NCBI GenBank assembly: GCA_964530325.1
Contig: CAZHAX010000010.1
Span: 55,194 to 119,193 of the forward strand
DNA length: 64,000 nucleotides
Direction of reading: 5' to 3'
Source: CAZHAX01 sp964530325
Lineage (GTDB): Bacteria > Chloroflexota > Anaerolineae > B4-G1
The translations under genes and the position numbers were made by a program. This document shows positions 15,801 through 24,611 of the stretch, piece after piece. Each line of letters opens with the position of its first letter. Within the stretch, counting starts at the first letter, position 1. Under the pieces are notes generated by a model. That model was given only the letters and a program-made list of their open reading frames with translations. It had not been told where the DNA came from and did no database searches.

Positions 15801-17354
15801 TTGAAGGCTCTCCGCCGCTGGCTGCTCGTGATCGGTATCTGCATTGTCGCCGTGGTCATCTCGCGGGCCTGCTCAGGTGGCGGCGACGAGGCCAGCCGGC
15901 CGGTCTGGCTTGACGGCGGCACTTCGACGCGGACGGCCCGGCCAGCCATCCCCACCAGCCAGAGCTCTCCTACCCCTGCCTATTCGGGGAGCGCGGGGGG
16001 CACGCCGACTCCGGACGCGACGCCGGATTGGGCCCACAGCGAGGGCTGGCTGGAGTGGTACGTCGTGCAGGCGGGCGATACGCTCAGCTCCATCGCACTG
16101 GCCTTCGGCTGCACGGTGGAGGAGATAGCAGCGGCAAATGGCCTGACCAGCGTCAACACGCTCGCTGTGGGGCAGACGCTGAACGTGCCTACCGCGGCGA
16201 GTGCGGAAGGACCCTACCTCAAGCTGGTGCCGGACAGCGAGATGGTCTATGGCCCGGCCTACATCCAGTTTGACCTGGCCGGGTTCATAGCCGGTCAGCG
16301 CGGCTACCTGGCGTCCCACAGCGAGACTGTCGAGGGGAGATCGCGGACCGGAACAGAGATTGTCCAGTTGGTGGCCCAACGCTTCAGCGTCGGGCCGCGC
16401 GTGCTGCTGGCTTTGCTTGAATTGCGAGGTGGCTGGGTGACCGAAGCGAGCCCATCGGCCGAGGCGCTTCTTCTGCCGCTGGGCAGCTGGGAGCCCTCGG
16501 GCCCCGGGCTGTACGATCAGCTCAGTTGGGCGGCAGTCCGGCTCAACGAAGGCTACTATGGTTGGAAGCGGGGCGACAGGACGACGGTACGCGTGGCTAA
16601 CGGGGTGCGTGCGTCTGTCGCGCCCGGCCTGAATGCGGGCACGGCTGGCGTGCAGAACTGCCTGGCGGCGCTCACCTGGTCCTGGGACGAGTGGCTCGAA
16701 TTAGTCGCTCCCGGCGGATTTGCGGCCACCTACAGCGAGCTGTTCGGTGATCCGTTCGCCTACGCGGTCGAGCCCCTCGTGCCGCCCGACCTGGTCCAGC
16801 CGGAGCTGCATTTGCCCTGGGAAGCGGGGCTCACCTGGTATCTGACGAGCGGGCCGCATGGCGGGTGGGGGCCCGCCGGCGGCCGCGCTGCGCTCGACTT
16901 TATCAGCGGCGATCGCATTACGGACTGTACCGTCACTACCGAATGGGCGACCGCGGCGGCGCGCGGTCTCGTCGTGCGCAGTGAATGGGGCGAGGTGGTG
17001 ATCGACCTGGACTTCGACGGACACGAGGAGAGCGGCTGGGTGCTGATCTATCTCCACGTGGCCACTGACGGCAGGGTGGAACAAGGCACACAGGTTGAGA
17101 CAGGGCAGCGTGTGGGGCGCCTATCCTGCGAGGGCGGCTTCTCCGACGCCTCGCATCTACACTTCGCCCGCCGCTACAACGGAGAGTGGATTCCCGCCGG
17201 CAGCGGGCCGGTGCCGATGGTCCTGTCGGGGTGGACTGCCCATGAGGACGTGATGCCCTACGATGGCACGATGACCCGCGGGGACCAGATCCGTACGGCC
17301 TGCGAATGCTGGGACGACGAGGTGAACGGAATCGTGGCCGACGGGGGCTGGTGA
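15801..17354 (+). CDS. LysM and M23-type (LytM) cell-wall endopeptidase-like protein
   Basis: A 517-residue exported protein that begins at TTG 15801. A short signal or anchor (LLVIGICIVAVVISRAC) has a possible lipobox Cys. A Ser/Thr/Pro linker follows, then a LysM domain at about 86-131 (WYVVQAGDTLSSIALAFGC, LAVGQTLNVP) for peptidoglycan binding. A middle domain of unknown type spans about 150-340. The C-terminal domain resembles peptidase M23: GPHGGWGPAGGRAALDF for the first metal ligands, then LIYLHVA and DASHLHFARR. The spacing fits a zinc endopeptidase, though activity is not proven. Likely role is envelope remodelling. It is the last gene of the group. Confidence 0.85.
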   Translation: MKALRRWLLVIGICIVAVVISRACSGGGDEASRPVWLDGGTSTRTARPAIPTSQSSPTPAYSGSAGGTPTPDATPDWAHSEGWLEWYVVQAGDTLSSIALAFGCTVEEIAAANGLTSVNTLAVGQTLNVPTAASAEGPYLKLVPDSEMVYGPAYIQFDLAGFIAGQRGYLASHSETVEGRSRTGTEIVQLVAQRFSVGPRVLLALLELRGGWVTEASPSAEALLLPLGSWEPSGPGLYDQLSWAAVRLNEGYYGWKRGDRTTVRVANGVRASVAPGLNAGTAGVQNCLAALTWSWDEWLELVAPGGFAATYSELFGDPFAYAVEPLVPPDLVQPELHLPWEAGLTWYLTSGPHGGWGPAGGRAALDFISGDRITDCTVTTEWATAAARGLVVRSEWGEVVIDLDFDGHEESGWVLIYLHVATDGRVEQGTQVETGQRVGRLSCEGGFSDASHLHFARRYNGEWIPAGSGPVPMVLSGWTAHEDVMPYDGTMTRGDQIRTACECWDDEVNGIVADGGW

Positions 17355-17366
17355 CAACCCAACCGC

Positions 17367-17383
17367 AGCTGGCAGCGCCAGCT
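17367..17383. terminator. Small hairpin between convergent genes
   Basis: A 7-bp stem, AGCTGGC (17367-17373) with GCCAGCT (17377-17383), and a 3-nt loop, between the M23 stop and the end of the universal stress gene. It overlaps the latter's stop codon. Weak evidence. Confidence 0.35.
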
Positions 17384-17825
17384 ACATCAGCTCGACGTCG
17401 ACTCCGGTCCTCTCTTTGATCTCCAGAGCCAGTGCTGCCAGGGAATCCGGCTGGAAGTAGCAGCTATCCGGAAGCGGGCATCCGAGGACCAGCAGGTCGG
17501 GCTTCCGCTCGTCGACGTAGCCCAGCAGCTGCTCGCGGAACTCACCCTGGCGGACCGCGACATCAGCGGTTACATCCTCTTGCTGGGCCCGTTCGACGAG
17601 GGTCATCATGATGAATTCCCCCATCTTCATCATTTCCTCTGCGACGACGCTGGCATGGCCCATCTCAGTCTGCTTCATGAACTCGACGTCGGCGATGTAG
17701 AGGAAGGTGAGCGGCAGTTCGAGCTCCCTGGCCCGGGCGATGGCGTGCTGCACGGTAGGCTCGCTACCCTCGCCGCCCCGCGTTGCACAGACTATGCCTC
17801 CGGTGATATCGCAAATCGCATCCAT
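17382..17825 (-). CDS. Universal stress protein family (UspA-like)
   Basis: A 147-residue single-domain protein of the USP fold: GGIVCATRGGEGSEPTVQHAIARARELELPLTFLYIADV, a Met-rich middle (EEMMKMGEFIMMTLVERA), and DVAVRQGEFREQLLGYVDERKPDLLVLGCP. The usual ATP-binding GxxGxxGxxxxxG(S/T) loop is replaced by GCPLPDSCYFQPDS, so nucleotide binding is uncertain. TAGGAG precedes the ATG. It lies 10 bp downstream of a fused anion transporter, and pairing of USP proteins with transporters often points to regulation of transport. Confidence 0.82.
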   Translation of the reverse strand: MDAICDITGGIVCATRGGEGSEPTVQHAIARARELELPLTFLYIADVEFMKQTEMGHASVVAEEMMKMGEFIMMTLVERAQQEDVTADVAVRQGEFREQLLGYVDERKPDLLVLGCPLPDSCYFQPDSLAALALEIKERTGVDVELM

Positions 17826-17835
17826 CTAGCAGCTC

Positions 17836-19536
17836 CTAGAAGCCTACCAGCAGCCACAGCAGGCCCAGAGTGACCGTGATCAACATCGAGGGCAGGCCGT
17901 GCCTGATGAAGGTCTTGACGGTGATCCTGTAGCCCGCCCGGGCCGCGATTCCGGCCGTGACCAGGTTCGCCGACGCTCCGATCAAGGAACCATTGCCACC
18001 CATACCGGCGCCGATCGCCAGCGCGTAGAAGAGCACTCCGCCGGAGGCGGCCGGTATTCGCTGCGTCAGGTAGCTGACGACCGGCAGCATCGCTGCCGTA
18101 AACGGGATGTTGGCGACGACCGCTGAGAGCAGGGCTGAGGCATATACTACTACGGCGATGCCGAGGATGGGACGGTCTCCGACCACGTTGCCGAGGAAGA
18201 CGGCAATGTGCCCGATGAGGCCGACCTCCTGAAGTGCCCCCACGCAGACGAACAGGCCGATGAAGAACAGGAGCGTCGTCCAATCCAGCGCGCCGACGAT
18301 CTCATCGACATCGGCTCGATCCCAGACGAGGAGTAGGATCGAGCCGATCAGCGCCGTGACGGCCGGGCTGAGGTGGAGATGCTCGCCCATTACGAACAGC
18401 ACGAGCATGGCCAGGAAGACGATGCCGGCCTTGCGCAGTGCCGTCGGCTTGGTGATGCGGGCGTTTTCCTCAAGCTTCGCCTCCAGCCCTGGGGAGACGG
18501 ACCTGCCCACGGACCGATACTCCTGCCGAAAGCTGAACTGGGCGTAGGCCATAAGGGCGAACTGGGCCAGAAAGGCGGCCGGGGCCACGTTGGCCACGAA
18601 ATCGTTGAAGGATAGGCCGGCGTAGGATCCGATGAGGATGTTGGTCGGTGTCCCGATCAGCGTGGCCACGCCGCCGACGTTCGAAGCGAGGACCTCCGGA
18701 ATGAGGAAGGCCAGCGGGTTGAGGTTAAGGGCCAAGGCAATCTGCAAGCTGATCGGCGTCATCAGCAGCATCGTGGTCACGTTATCGAAGAGAGCCGAAC
18801 AGACGCCGGCCAGGAACGTCAGGATCGCCCCCAGCACCCAGATGCGCCCCCGAGAGGCCCGGTAGGCCCAGTAGGCTAGCCACTGAAACAACCCCGTCTT
18901 CTCCAGAATGCTGATTACGATCATCATGCCCATGACCAGGAAGATGACCTCGAAGTCGATGTAGTGGAGCGCGCGCTCGAAGTCGAGAATGAAGAGGTCC
19001 TGGCTGATTGGGGCGCCCATGTAGCTGACCAGGAAGATGACGGCCATTCCCAGCAGTGCGGAGAGGGCGTTGTGGACTCTCTCCTGTGCAATGAGCACAA
19101 GTACGGCGACGAAGGTAGCTGCAGCGATCCAGAAGCCGACCGTGATCCGGCGCTCCAGCGCGATCTCTTCCAGATGGAGCGAGCCCCCGGTCCCGAGAAT
19201 GTGCAGCTCCTGGGCACTCAGGACTATCTCCTGCGGTTCGAAGTGCGGCCGCTCGATCAGGATCTCCAGGCTCGAGCCCGGTAGGTCGGCGAGCAGGAGC
19301 TGGAACGAGCCATCGGGGTTTGTCTCCGCCTCGGCGAGCTGTTCTGTGCCGCTCGTCGCTGTGACGGAGGCGCCGGAGACGGGCTGGCCCTGCGGATCGA
19401 CGACTCGGCCCGTAATGGCCGGTCCGCCGGCGCTGGCAGCGATCGGGGTCGGGCAGGGGGAGAGAATCAGCGCCAGGGCGGCAGCGGCGACCAGGGCTAG
19501 CACTGTGGGCCTGGCGGCCCGGCGAAGTACGCTCAA
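17836..19536 (-). CDS. SLC13/ArsB-NhaD-type ion transporter with N-terminal carboxypeptidase-regulatory domain
   Basis: A 566-residue protein with an unusual fusion. A signal peptide (residues 1-36) precedes a carboxypeptidase regulatory-like (CarboxypepD_reg) beta-sandwich at about 38-125: ITGRVVDPQGQPVSGASVTATSG and NPDGSFQLLLADL. The remainder has about ten or more membrane helices of the ion transporter superfamily, with FDNVTTMLLMTPISLQIA, SNVGGVATLIGTPTNILIGS and a second half motif IGAGMGGNGSLIGASANLV. The GTPTN signature is typical of NhaD, arsenite and divalent anion carriers. Substrate cannot be read from sequence. It is cotranscribed with a USP gene 10 bp downstream. A 118-bp gap separates it from the preceding operon. 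Confidence 0.85.
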   Translation of the reverse strand: MSVLRRAARPTVLALVAAAALALILSPCPTPIAASAGGPAITGRVVDPQGQPVSGASVTATSGTEQLAEAETNPDGSFQLLLADLPGSSLEILIERPHFEPQEIVLSAQELHILGTGGSLHLEEIALERRITVGFWIAAATFVAVLVLIAQERVHNALSALLGMAVIFLVSYMGAPISQDLFILDFERALHYIDFEVIFLVMGMMIVISILEKTGLFQWLAYWAYRASRGRIWVLGAILTFLAGVCSALFDNVTTMLLMTPISLQIALALNLNPLAFLIPEVLASNVGGVATLIGTPTNILIGSYAGLSFNDFVANVAPAAFLAQFALMAYAQFSFRQEYRSVGRSVSPGLEAKLEENARITKPTALRKAGIVFLAMLVLFVMGEHLHLSPAVTALIGSILLLVWDRADVDEIVGALDWTTLLFFIGLFVCVGALQEVGLIGHIAVFLGNVVGDRPILGIAVVVYASALLSAVVANIPFTAAMLPVVSYLTQRIPAASGGVLFYALAIGAGMGGNGSLIGASANLVTAGIAARAGYRITVKTFIRHGLPSMLITVTLGLLWLLVGF

Positions 19537-19654
19537 TGAATCCCTCGTGCGGTAGTTCGACTGGCTGGCGGATTGTACAGCATGCGGCCCGGCAGTGCAA
19601 GATGCTCATCGGGCAGCGGGGCTCGCCCGCAGTCCCGCCTGGAACGAGCGGGTT

Positions 19655-20308
19655 CTAGCGCCTGCGGCGGGCAGGCAGGGGGCCCTCGAGCTCCTTGACG
19701 GCCCTCAGCACCTCAGCCTTGTCAGGATCGCGGAGGGCGCGCGAGGGACCCGGCCGATCGCCCACTACGATTGCCAGGGTGCCCTTGCGGCAGGGAATTG
19801 CCAGGTCCACCGCGTACGACCTGCCGTGCTCGCGGATGAGGAACTCCCGCTCCGGATTCAACCCCGCCTCCTTGAGCGTGACGTAGATGCCATCGGCGCC
19901 GGACGCGTAAAGATCGTTGATCTCCTCTGCGGCAGTGAAGCGATCCCACGAGGTCTCGATGAACGTCACCCGCCGCCAGCGGAAGCTCAGAATCGGCTGT
20001 TCCAGCTCCATGAGCGGACCCAGCTGCATCTTGTAGTAGCGGCGGTCGGCGCGCGGATGCTGCGGCTCCAGCGGCAGCAGCTGGCGCCGGCTGACCAGCT
20101 CGTGGCCGCGAATGGGGGCGTACCAGCGGATTGACCATTTCTCGTCGCCGAAGGCCCGGGTGAAGTAGAACGCCAGCACCGCGGCCTCCGTAGTGCTGTC
20201 CGGTGCGTGCCGCAGCGGAATACGATACCAGCCCTCGTCCCGCGCGATCCTGAAATCGCGCGGGCGGTTCATGATAGCCACCAGAACCCGGTCGGAGGAG
20301 TGGAACAT
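19655..20308 (-). CDS. Uncharacterised protein, possible PD-(D/E)XK-like domain
   Basis: A 217-residue soluble protein of unknown function. It reads through DRVLVAIMNRPRDFRIARDEGWYRIPLRHAPD, a segment with RRYYKMQLGPLMELEQPI, and EREFLIREHGRSYAVDLAIPCRKGTLAIVVG near the end. The E...YAVDLAI...KGTLAIVV arrangement resembles the D-(x)-K core of restriction-endonuclease-like folds, as in DUF559 or Vsr relatives. That comparison is tentative. The C-terminus is basic (PLPARRRR). It is 22 bp after the lipoprotein hydrolase and may be the last gene of the AOR operon. ATG 20308 and TTG 20311 are both possible starts. Confidence 0.7.
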   Translation of the reverse strand: MFHSSDRVLVAIMNRPRDFRIARDEGWYRIPLRHAPDSTTEAAVLAFYFTRAFGDEKWSIRWYAPIRGHELVSRRQLLPLEPQHPRADRRYYKMQLGPLMELEQPILSFRWRRVTFIETSWDRFTAAEEINDLYASGADGIYVTLKEAGLNPEREFLIREHGRSYAVDLAIPCRKGTLAIVVGDRPGPSRALRDPDKAEVLRAVKELEGPLPARRRR

Positions 20309-20330
20309 CAACTGCTCAAAGTGGGACCAT

Positions 20331-21695
20331 CTACTGTCCGGGTGCGTCGAAGAGCACTTCGTCCAGGTCCGGTCTCCAGTCGTCAGCGCGTACCCGGTCC
20401 GCCATCTCGGCGGCCGCGGCCAGCGGCACGGTCTGGGTCACGAATGGGCTGCCGTATGGGCCGCCGTAGCCCCAGAGGCGGGCGTTGCTCCAGTCTGCCG
20501 GCTCGCTGTTCGCCGGATTGTCCGGGTAACCTGACCCGCTGCGCTGCCCGGAAACAGACTCGACGTAGACCAGGTCTGGGTTGAGCCGGACCCACAGGCC
20601 TGCGCGCTCGTGGAGCCCATCGTATGCCTGGCGGATGTGGGGCTTGTCCGGGGCGGCCTGAACGTGATCGTCTGCCGCGAACACAAGCATCACCCTCAAG
20701 TGGGGAATGGAGGTAGCCAGCAGGGGGTAGTTGTCTACGGTGGTGCGGAACGGCCAGTTCTCCTGGGCCTCTTGCGGGGTGGCCAGGCCTTCGGGCCAGC
20801 TGTCCAGAGTGAGAGCGCCGTTATCCAGCAGGGCCTGCAGCAGGTCGCGCGAGTAGTACCTCTTGCGCCACATCTGAGGGCACTTGTCTGAGAGAACGTG
20901 ATCCGGGCCATTCGGTACTGCGAAGTAGGGCCGGCCTTCGGGATACTGCTCGTTCTGCAGCCACCCAACTGTCGAGTAGTCGATGTGTATCGAGGTTGGT
21001 GTGTAGTCCTCGGGGTGGTAGTAGGGGTTGAAGACCGGCCTGCGATCATCGTCGAAGTAGCCGAGCTCGAGCGGATACATGGGGTCGATAGTGGGGTTCT
21101 CACGCCCGACTAGGTAGCCGACGCCTGGCAAATCCTGTCCGTGCAGAGCGAGCACGTTCGTCGCTGCGACGCCAGAGTGAGAGAACGAATAGAGGCCGAC
21201 GTTGTCGCTGAGCGGGGCTACTTCGACCAGTTCGGCCAGGGTGTGACCGTCGATGTCTGTCTCAAGTCCGGCGGCGAAACGGATGACGTCGCGGAGGGCG
21301 GCCAGGCACATCGGCCCCCCGTAGTCGAACTCGCCTTCGCTCTCCAGACCGTACGTGGGATCGTCTTTACCCGGCCAGAGGTAGTCGACGTGGATGGCGC
21401 CGATCTCCGTAGTGTCCGCGCTCTCGTGGAAGCCGACCGCCGTAGTGAAGAAGCCGGCGACGTCTACGATCACGGGAGCGCCCTCCGGGTAGCGTGGCTT
21501 CTCAGGCAGGCGAACCCGGACTACGATGTGGCCGATACCCTCGGAGTCGACGTAGGTTGTCAGGGTCCCTCCTGCGGGGACGGGGGTAGGCGTTGCGGGC
21601 TGATCGGTCGAAGTCAGGCTGCAAGCGGCGGTCAACGCCAGGGGTGCGATCGCGGCCCAGGCCAGGCGGCTGCGCCAGGCACGATGCTCCCTCAA
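20331..21695 (-). CDS. Lipoprotein with alpha/beta-hydrolase-like nucleophile motif
   Basis: A 454-residue exported protein. The start is TTG at 21695, overlapping the stop of the upstream Mo-subunit gene. The signal ends in LALTAAC, a lipobox. A central segment GLYSFSHSGVAATNVLALHG resembles a nucleophile elbow (GxSxS/G), and VIVDVAGFFT and LRVMLVFAADDHVQAAPDK suggest an alpha/beta-hydrolase with a late Asp-His region. It has many Tyr, Pro and Asp residues and is longer than simple esterases. The substrate is unknown. Position in the AOR operon suggests it could process a substrate or product (for example an ester) of the downstream redox enzymes, which is only inference. Confidence 0.75.
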   Translation of the reverse strand: MREHRAWRSRLAWAAIAPLALTAACSLTSTDQPATPTPVPAGGTLTTYVDSEGIGHIVVRVRLPEKPRYPEGAPVIVDVAGFFTTAVGFHESADTTEIGAIHVDYLWPGKDDPTYGLESEGEFDYGGPMCLAALRDVIRFAAGLETDIDGHTLAELVEVAPLSDNVGLYSFSHSGVAATNVLALHGQDLPGVGYLVGRENPTIDPMYPLELGYFDDDRRPVFNPYYHPEDYTPTSIHIDYSTVGWLQNEQYPEGRPYFAVPNGPDHVLSDKCPQMWRKRYYSRDLLQALLDNGALTLDSWPEGLATPQEAQENWPFRTTVDNYPLLATSIPHLRVMLVFAADDHVQAAPDKPHIRQAYDGLHERAGLWVRLNPDLVYVESVSGQRSGSGYPDNPANSEPADWSNARLWGYGGPYGSPFVTQTVPLAAAAEMADRVRADDWRPDLDEVLFDAPGQ

Positions 21696-23962
21696 GGCAG
21701 TCGCTCCGTCGCGCTCAGTCCGGTCTTGAGTCCGCGGAGGACTCGCTCCGGAGTGAGCGGAAACGTGTCGAACCAGATTCCGGTCGCGTCGTGGATGGCT
21801 GCCGCCAAGGCTGGTGCCAGGGGGATCATCGGCATTTCGCCCATGCCTCGCGCTCCCCAGGGGCCACGAGGATCCGGCCGCTCGATGACGATCGATTCGA
21901 CGCGGCCGGGCGCGTCTGCGATGGTGGGGATCAGGTACGTGCTCAGATGGGGCGTGAGCACCGTACCTTCCTCGAGCAGGAAGTTCTCGCAGGTCGCCCA
22001 GCCCAACGCCTGCACCACGCCGCCCTCGATCTGCCCCTCGACCTGCTGAGGGTTGATCGCCTTCCCCACGTCGCTCGCGGAGACAACGCGCAGTATTCGC
22101 AGCTGCCCCGTCTCCGTGTCTACCTCCAGCTCGACCGCCTGTGCGACGTAGCCGTAGGCGAAGTTGGGCATTGCCTGGCCTGTTTTCGGGTCTAGCGGCG
22201 TGGTTGCGGGGGCCTTGTATGTGTGCTCGACGACTACTGGTCGCTCACCGCTCTGCCACGCCTCCAGAGCCTGGGCTGCTGCCTCGCGCACCGCGTTTCC
22301 GGCCATGAACGTCGTCCGCGAGGCCGAGGCAGAACCCGAGCTGCCGGGGCTGCTGGCCGTATCCGAGGCGGAAAGGCGAATGCGATCCAGGGGCAGGTCC
22401 AGAGCCTCTGCGCCCATCTGGGTGATCACTGTGTGGCTGCCGTGGCCGGCGTCGGCGCTGCCGATACAGACTGTCGCCGCCTCGATCTCTTCACTCTCCT
22501 GCTCACCAGCCAGCTCGATGCGAACCCAACACGTGTCTTCATAGCCGAAGGAGAACCCCACGTTCTTGAAGCCCACTGCGAAGCCGAGGCCACGGCGCAG
22601 GTGTCGGGTCAGCGCCGGTTTCGTCATAGCGATACGGGTCCAGCCATGCGCCGTCGAGCTCCATCCGGCTGCGAGGGCGCATTCCTCGGCCACATCCGTG
22701 AGGCTTACGCCGCCCGGGAGCGGCGTCCCGGTGGCGATGCTGCTGCCCTCGCGCAGCAGGTTGCTCATACGCAGGCCGACGGGGTCGACGTCGAGGGCAT
22801 CGGCGAGCTTGTTCATCTGCATCTCGGCAGCGAACTGGGCCTGCGGCGCGCCGAAGCCCCGCATCGCCCCGCCCGGCGGGTTGTTCGTGTAGACCCCGTC
22901 CGCGTCGATCTTGACGTTGGGGATCTCGTACGGGCCGGTGCAGGTGATCGCCGCGTTGCCCAGCACCTTGTTCGTCGTATAGCAGTAAGCACCGCCGTCC
23001 GCGACGATCTCGATCTCCGCAGCGACAAGCACGCCGCCCTGCGTGGCGCCGAGCTTGCAGCGGATGAGCATCGGATGCCTCTTGCAGTGACCTAGAATCG
23101 ACTCCTCGCGGCTCCACACCATCTTGACGGGGCGCTGCAGCTTCCAGGCCGCCAGGGCGAGGACGATCTGCAGAGAGAGGTCCTCCCGGCCGCCGAACGC
23201 TCCTCCGATGGCCGGATAGATCACGCGCACCTGTTCGGGCGGTATTCCCAGGGCGTTGGCGATCTGCTGCTGATCCTCCCAGGCCCATTGCCCGGCTGCG
23301 ACGACTGTGATTCGGTTCTCCTCGTCTATGTAGGCCAGGCCGGCCTCGGGTTGCAGGAAGGCGTGCTCCTGCGCCGGCGTGTGGTACTCGCCAACTACGA
23401 CGACGTCTGCCGCTGCCCAGCCCGCATCCATGTCGCCTCTGCGAATCTGATAGTGACAGATGCGGTTGCCATCCGTGCTCATCTCTGGATGCACAGGATT
23501 GGGCTTGCGCTTAGGGTGCAGCTGGGGGGCGTCCGGCTGGAGAGCCTCGACAGGGTCGGCCACTACAGGTAGGTCCTCGTAGTCAACCTTAATCAGATCG
23601 CGGGCCCGGCAGGCCTGCCGCTCCGTCGCCGCCACGACCAGGGCGACCTGATCGCCGACGAAGCGGACGATGTCCGCCCCCCGCTTCTTCGAGCCCGGCC
23701 CGCACAGGACCGGCTGGTCCGGCGTCTGCAGACCGTACTCGTTGACCGGCACATCCCGGGCGGTGTAGATGGCCACGACGCCGGGCAATGCCTCGGCCTC
23801 ACCGGAGTCGATGGCCACGACGCGCGCGTGGGGCCGGCCGGCGAATAGCAGCTTGGCGTGGAGCATGCCCGCCATAGTGAAGTCGGCGGGAAAGAGCGCC
23901 TCTCCAGTCACCTTGGCGCGGGCGTCTATCCGGGGGATCGATTCGCCTACGATATCGTCCAA
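21692..23962 (-). CDS. Xanthine dehydrogenase-family molybdopterin-binding large subunit
   Basis: A 756-residue molybdenum hydroxylase catalytic subunit of the XdhA/CoxL/aldehyde oxidase family. It contains the N-terminal domain (RIDARAKVTGEALFPADF), HAFLQPEAGLAY, GGAFGGREDLSLQ, RGFGAPQAQFAAEMQMNKL for cofactor contact, and the catalytic Glu in GARGMGEMPMIPLAP. It lacks the CoxL-type active-site signature I could recognise, so the substrate is open (aldehyde, purine or aromatic heterocycle). The usual [2Fe-2S] and FAD subunits are not encoded next to it. It starts at TTG 23962 and is the fourth gene of the AOR operon, overlapping the lipoprotein gene at its end. Confidence 0.92.
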   Translation of the reverse strand: MDDIVGESIPRIDARAKVTGEALFPADFTMAGMLHAKLLFAGRPHARVVAIDSGEAEALPGVVAIYTARDVPVNEYGLQTPDQPVLCGPGSKKRGADIVRFVGDQVALVVAATERQACRARDLIKVDYEDLPVVADPVEALQPDAPQLHPKRKPNPVHPEMSTDGNRICHYQIRRGDMDAGWAAADVVVVGEYHTPAQEHAFLQPEAGLAYIDEENRITVVAAGQWAWEDQQQIANALGIPPEQVRVIYPAIGGAFGGREDLSLQIVLALAAWKLQRPVKMVWSREESILGHCKRHPMLIRCKLGATQGGVLVAAEIEIVADGGAYCYTTNKVLGNAAITCTGPYEIPNVKIDADGVYTNNPPGGAMRGFGAPQAQFAAEMQMNKLADALDVDPVGLRMSNLLREGSSIATGTPLPGGVSLTDVAEECALAAGWSSTAHGWTRIAMTKPALTRHLRRGLGFAVGFKNVGFSFGYEDTCWVRIELAGEQESEEIEAATVCIGSADAGHGSHTVITQMGAEALDLPLDRIRLSASDTASSPGSSGSASASRTTFMAGNAVREAAAQALEAWQSGERPVVVEHTYKAPATTPLDPKTGQAMPNFAYGYVAQAVELEVDTETGQLRILRVVSASDVGKAINPQQVEGQIEGGVVQALGWATCENFLLEEGTVLTPHLSTYLIPTIADAPGRVESIVIERPDPRGPWGARGMGEMPMIPLAPALAAAIHDATGIWFDTFPLTPERVLRGLKTGLSATERLP

Positions 23963-23971
23963 GATAGTGCC

Positions 23972-24352
23972 TCAGTCCGCGGCGTTCCGGACGACGACCT
24001 CTGTGCCGGCTGCCACCTCGCGGAATGCGGTTGCGTCCCCGACTGTGCGCCCGACCACGTTCACAGGGCTGGCAGCGCGGGGCTCGTCTCCGGCGCTGGC
24101 CGGGGTGGGGCCGAAGAAGATGCACAGGGCCTGGCCGACGGGCCAGTAACCCAGCTCCCCGACGGCGACGTCCGCCCTCGCGTCCGGGGCTTGGGCTGCG
24201 TCCACTGGGATACGGAAGTAGATCTCGTCGCCCCAGGTCTGGGCCCGGCTCGTGATAGGCAGTGCCTTGCAGATGGCCTGGGCTGTGGGGCTGTCGTTGA
24301 GCTCAGCCGCCATCGATACCGAGCCGGCTGCAATGGTGATCCGGCAGGACAC
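23972..24352 (-). CDS. Cyclophilin-like fold protein (TM1367/DUF369-type)
   Basis: A 126-residue protein: ITIAAGSVSMAAELNDSPTAQAICKALPITSRAQTWGDEIYFRIPV, then VAVGELGYWPVGQALCIFFGPTPAS and SPVNVVGRTVGD. This is the pattern of the small cyclophilin-like family defined by structure in Thermotoga, whose function is unknown. Proline isomerase activity is not expected from these residues. It starts at GTG 24352 after GGGAG and sits between the sulfur-carrier-like gene and the molybdenum subunit, with 25 bp and 9 bp gaps. Context suggests a role linked to metallo-pterin enzymes, but this is inference. Confidence 0.78.
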   Translation of the reverse strand: MSCRITIAAGSVSMAAELNDSPTAQAICKALPITSRAQTWGDEIYFRIPVDAAQAPDARADVAVGELGYWPVGQALCIFFGPTPASAGDEPRAASPVNVVGRTVGDATAFREVAAGTEVVVRNAAD

Positions 24353-24377
24353 TGAGTTCTCCCTTCCGTTCGCCGGC

Positions 24378-24578
24378 TCAGCCGCCGGCGATGAGATGGA
24401 TGACTCTCACGTCAGCTCCCTCCGGTACCGTCTGTTCCGGGTACTCCTGTGGTGGGATGACCTCTCCGTCGATTGTTACTACGATGTGGGGGAAGGTGTA
24501 GCGGAAGCGGTGCAGCAGGCCCGTGATGGTTAGGCCGGCTTCCCATTCCAGCTCGTCGCGGTCGTTGACCCGAATCAT
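24378..24578 (-). CDS. ThiS/MoaD-like sulfur carrier protein
   Basis: A 66-residue ubiquitin-fold protein: IRVNDRDELEWEAGLTITGLLHRFRYTFPHIVVTIDGEVIP, then EGADVRVIHLIAGG. The terminal Gly-Gly is the adenylation and thiocarboxylation site of sulfur carriers (ThiS, MoaD), and the sequence ends exactly there. It follows the aldehyde:ferredoxin oxidoreductase gene by 33 bp, a neighbour arrangement known for tungsten-containing AORs where a MoaD-like carrier may supply pterin dithiolene sulfur. ThiS and MoaD cannot be separated by sequence at this size. No ThiF/MoeB or MoaE gene is nearby. Confidence 0.85.
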   Translation of the reverse strand: MIRVNDRDELEWEAGLTITGLLHRFRYTFPHIVVTIDGEVIPPQEYPEQTVPEGADVRVIHLIAGG

Positions 24579-24611
24579 GCTACTCCGGGACCTCTGCTGC
24601 GCGCTGGCTGG

